Assembly (NCBI GenBank): GCA_964387205.1
Contig: CAYLVY010000181.1
Span: 1-6,222 of the forward strand
DNA length: 6,222 nucleotides
Source of the DNA: CAIVAT01 sp964387205
GTDB lineage: Bacteria; Bacteroidota; Bacteroidia; Bacteroidales; FEN-979
Direction of reading: 5' to 3'
In this document: one piece after another, positions 5,974 to 6,222 of the stretch
Layout of the letters: each line of letters starts with the position of its first letter
Position numbering within the stretch: position 1 is the first letter of the stretch
Notes under the pieces: generated by a model
Databases searched by the model: none
What the model was told of the DNA's origin: nothing
Seen by the model: only the letters and a program-made list of their open reading frames with translations
Translations under genes and position numbers: made by a program

Positions 5974-6222
5974 ATGGATATTGAAGCGTATCTGAACCAG
6001 GACCAGAAAAAAGATCTGCTGAGGCTGTTGACCGCCGGATCGGTGGATGACGGAAAATCAACCCTGATCGGCAGATTGTTGTTCGACAGTAAAAAACTTT
6101 ATGAAGATCATCTCGCCACCCTGGAAAGAGATTCCAAACGGATCGGCCATGCAGGTGATGATATCGATTATGCCTTGCTGCTCGATGGATTGAAGGCTGA
6201 ACGTGAGCAAGGGATCACCATC
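5974..6222 (+). CDS. cysN: Sulfate adenylyltransferase subunit 1 CysN, GTPase (3' end outside window)
   Basis: CysN is the translation-factor-like GTPase that activates CysD for APS synthesis. Only the first 83 residues are in the window. They show the P-loop GSVDDGKST (22-30), followed by LIGRLLFDSK, the YEDHLATLERDSKR stretch typical of CysN, DYALLLDGL, and EREQGITI at the edge, which begins the switch I region. The usual family residue before the P-loop glycine is Cys (TCGSVDDGKS in E. coli); here it is Ala. Elongation factor EF-Tu shares the GTPase fold but not the DSKR and LLLDGL segments. The gene continues past the window, so it cannot be seen whether it is a stand-alone CysN or a CysNC (NodQ-like) fusion with APS kinase. 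It is probably cotranscribed with cysQ and cysD. Confidence 0.95.
   Translation, partial: MDIEAYLNQDQKKDLLRLLTAGSVDDGKSTLIGRLLFDSKKLYEDHLATLERDSKRIGHAGDDIDYALLLDGLKAEREQGITI

Noticed and set aside
1..6222. CRISPR array, tRNA, rRNA, transposon ends or phage genes
   Set aside because: No regularly spaced repeats, cloverleaf-like segments, terminal inverted repeats or integrase/transposase motifs were seen by eye on either strand.

Overview
The window looks like chromosomal DNA of a Bacteroidota bacterium, most likely an anaerobic or facultative member near the Bacteroidales. Base composition is near 50% GC. Three intergenic sites match the Bacteroidota -7 promoter element TAnnTTTG exactly, and most starts lack a strong Shine-Dalgarno sequence. 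The genes are tightly packed with no gap over 80 bp. No rRNA, tRNA, insertion sequence, CRISPR array or phage gene is visible.

Left part (1-2538, + strand). The window opens inside a radical SAM enzyme of the lysine 2,3-aminomutase (KamA) family. It keeps the CX3CX2C iron-sulfur motif, but the two aspartates that bind the lysine side chain in true lysine aminomutase are Lys and Asn here. That is the published signature of glutamate 2,3-aminomutase, so the likely reaction is L-glutamate to beta-glutamate. A 53-bp gap with a good promoter element leads to a DUF389 membrane protein with seven predicted helices and a C-terminal soluble domain containing a coiled coil.

Middle (2535-4136, - strand). 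A YfcC/DcuC-type transporter of 533 residues runs convergent to the DUF389 gene. The two stop codons share bases, so there is no room for a terminator between them.

Right part (4214-6222, + strand). This is a sulfate-activation operon: cysQ (PAP phosphatase), cysD (ATP sulfurylase small subunit) and the start of cysN (ATP sulfurylase GTPase subunit), spaced 10 and 16 bp apart. CysDN makes APS. CysQ removes PAP, the by-product of PAPS use. No cysC and no sulfate transporter gene lies in the visible part. The 77-bp region between cysQ and the transporter has one -7 element in each direction and a perfect 7-bp inverted repeat that overlaps the transporter's element, which could be an operator.

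The genes are all from known families. I see no clear new multi-gene system. The most informative points are the substrate-specificity swap in the aminomutase, the candidate operator in the divergent promoter region, and the uncharacterised DUF389 protein.
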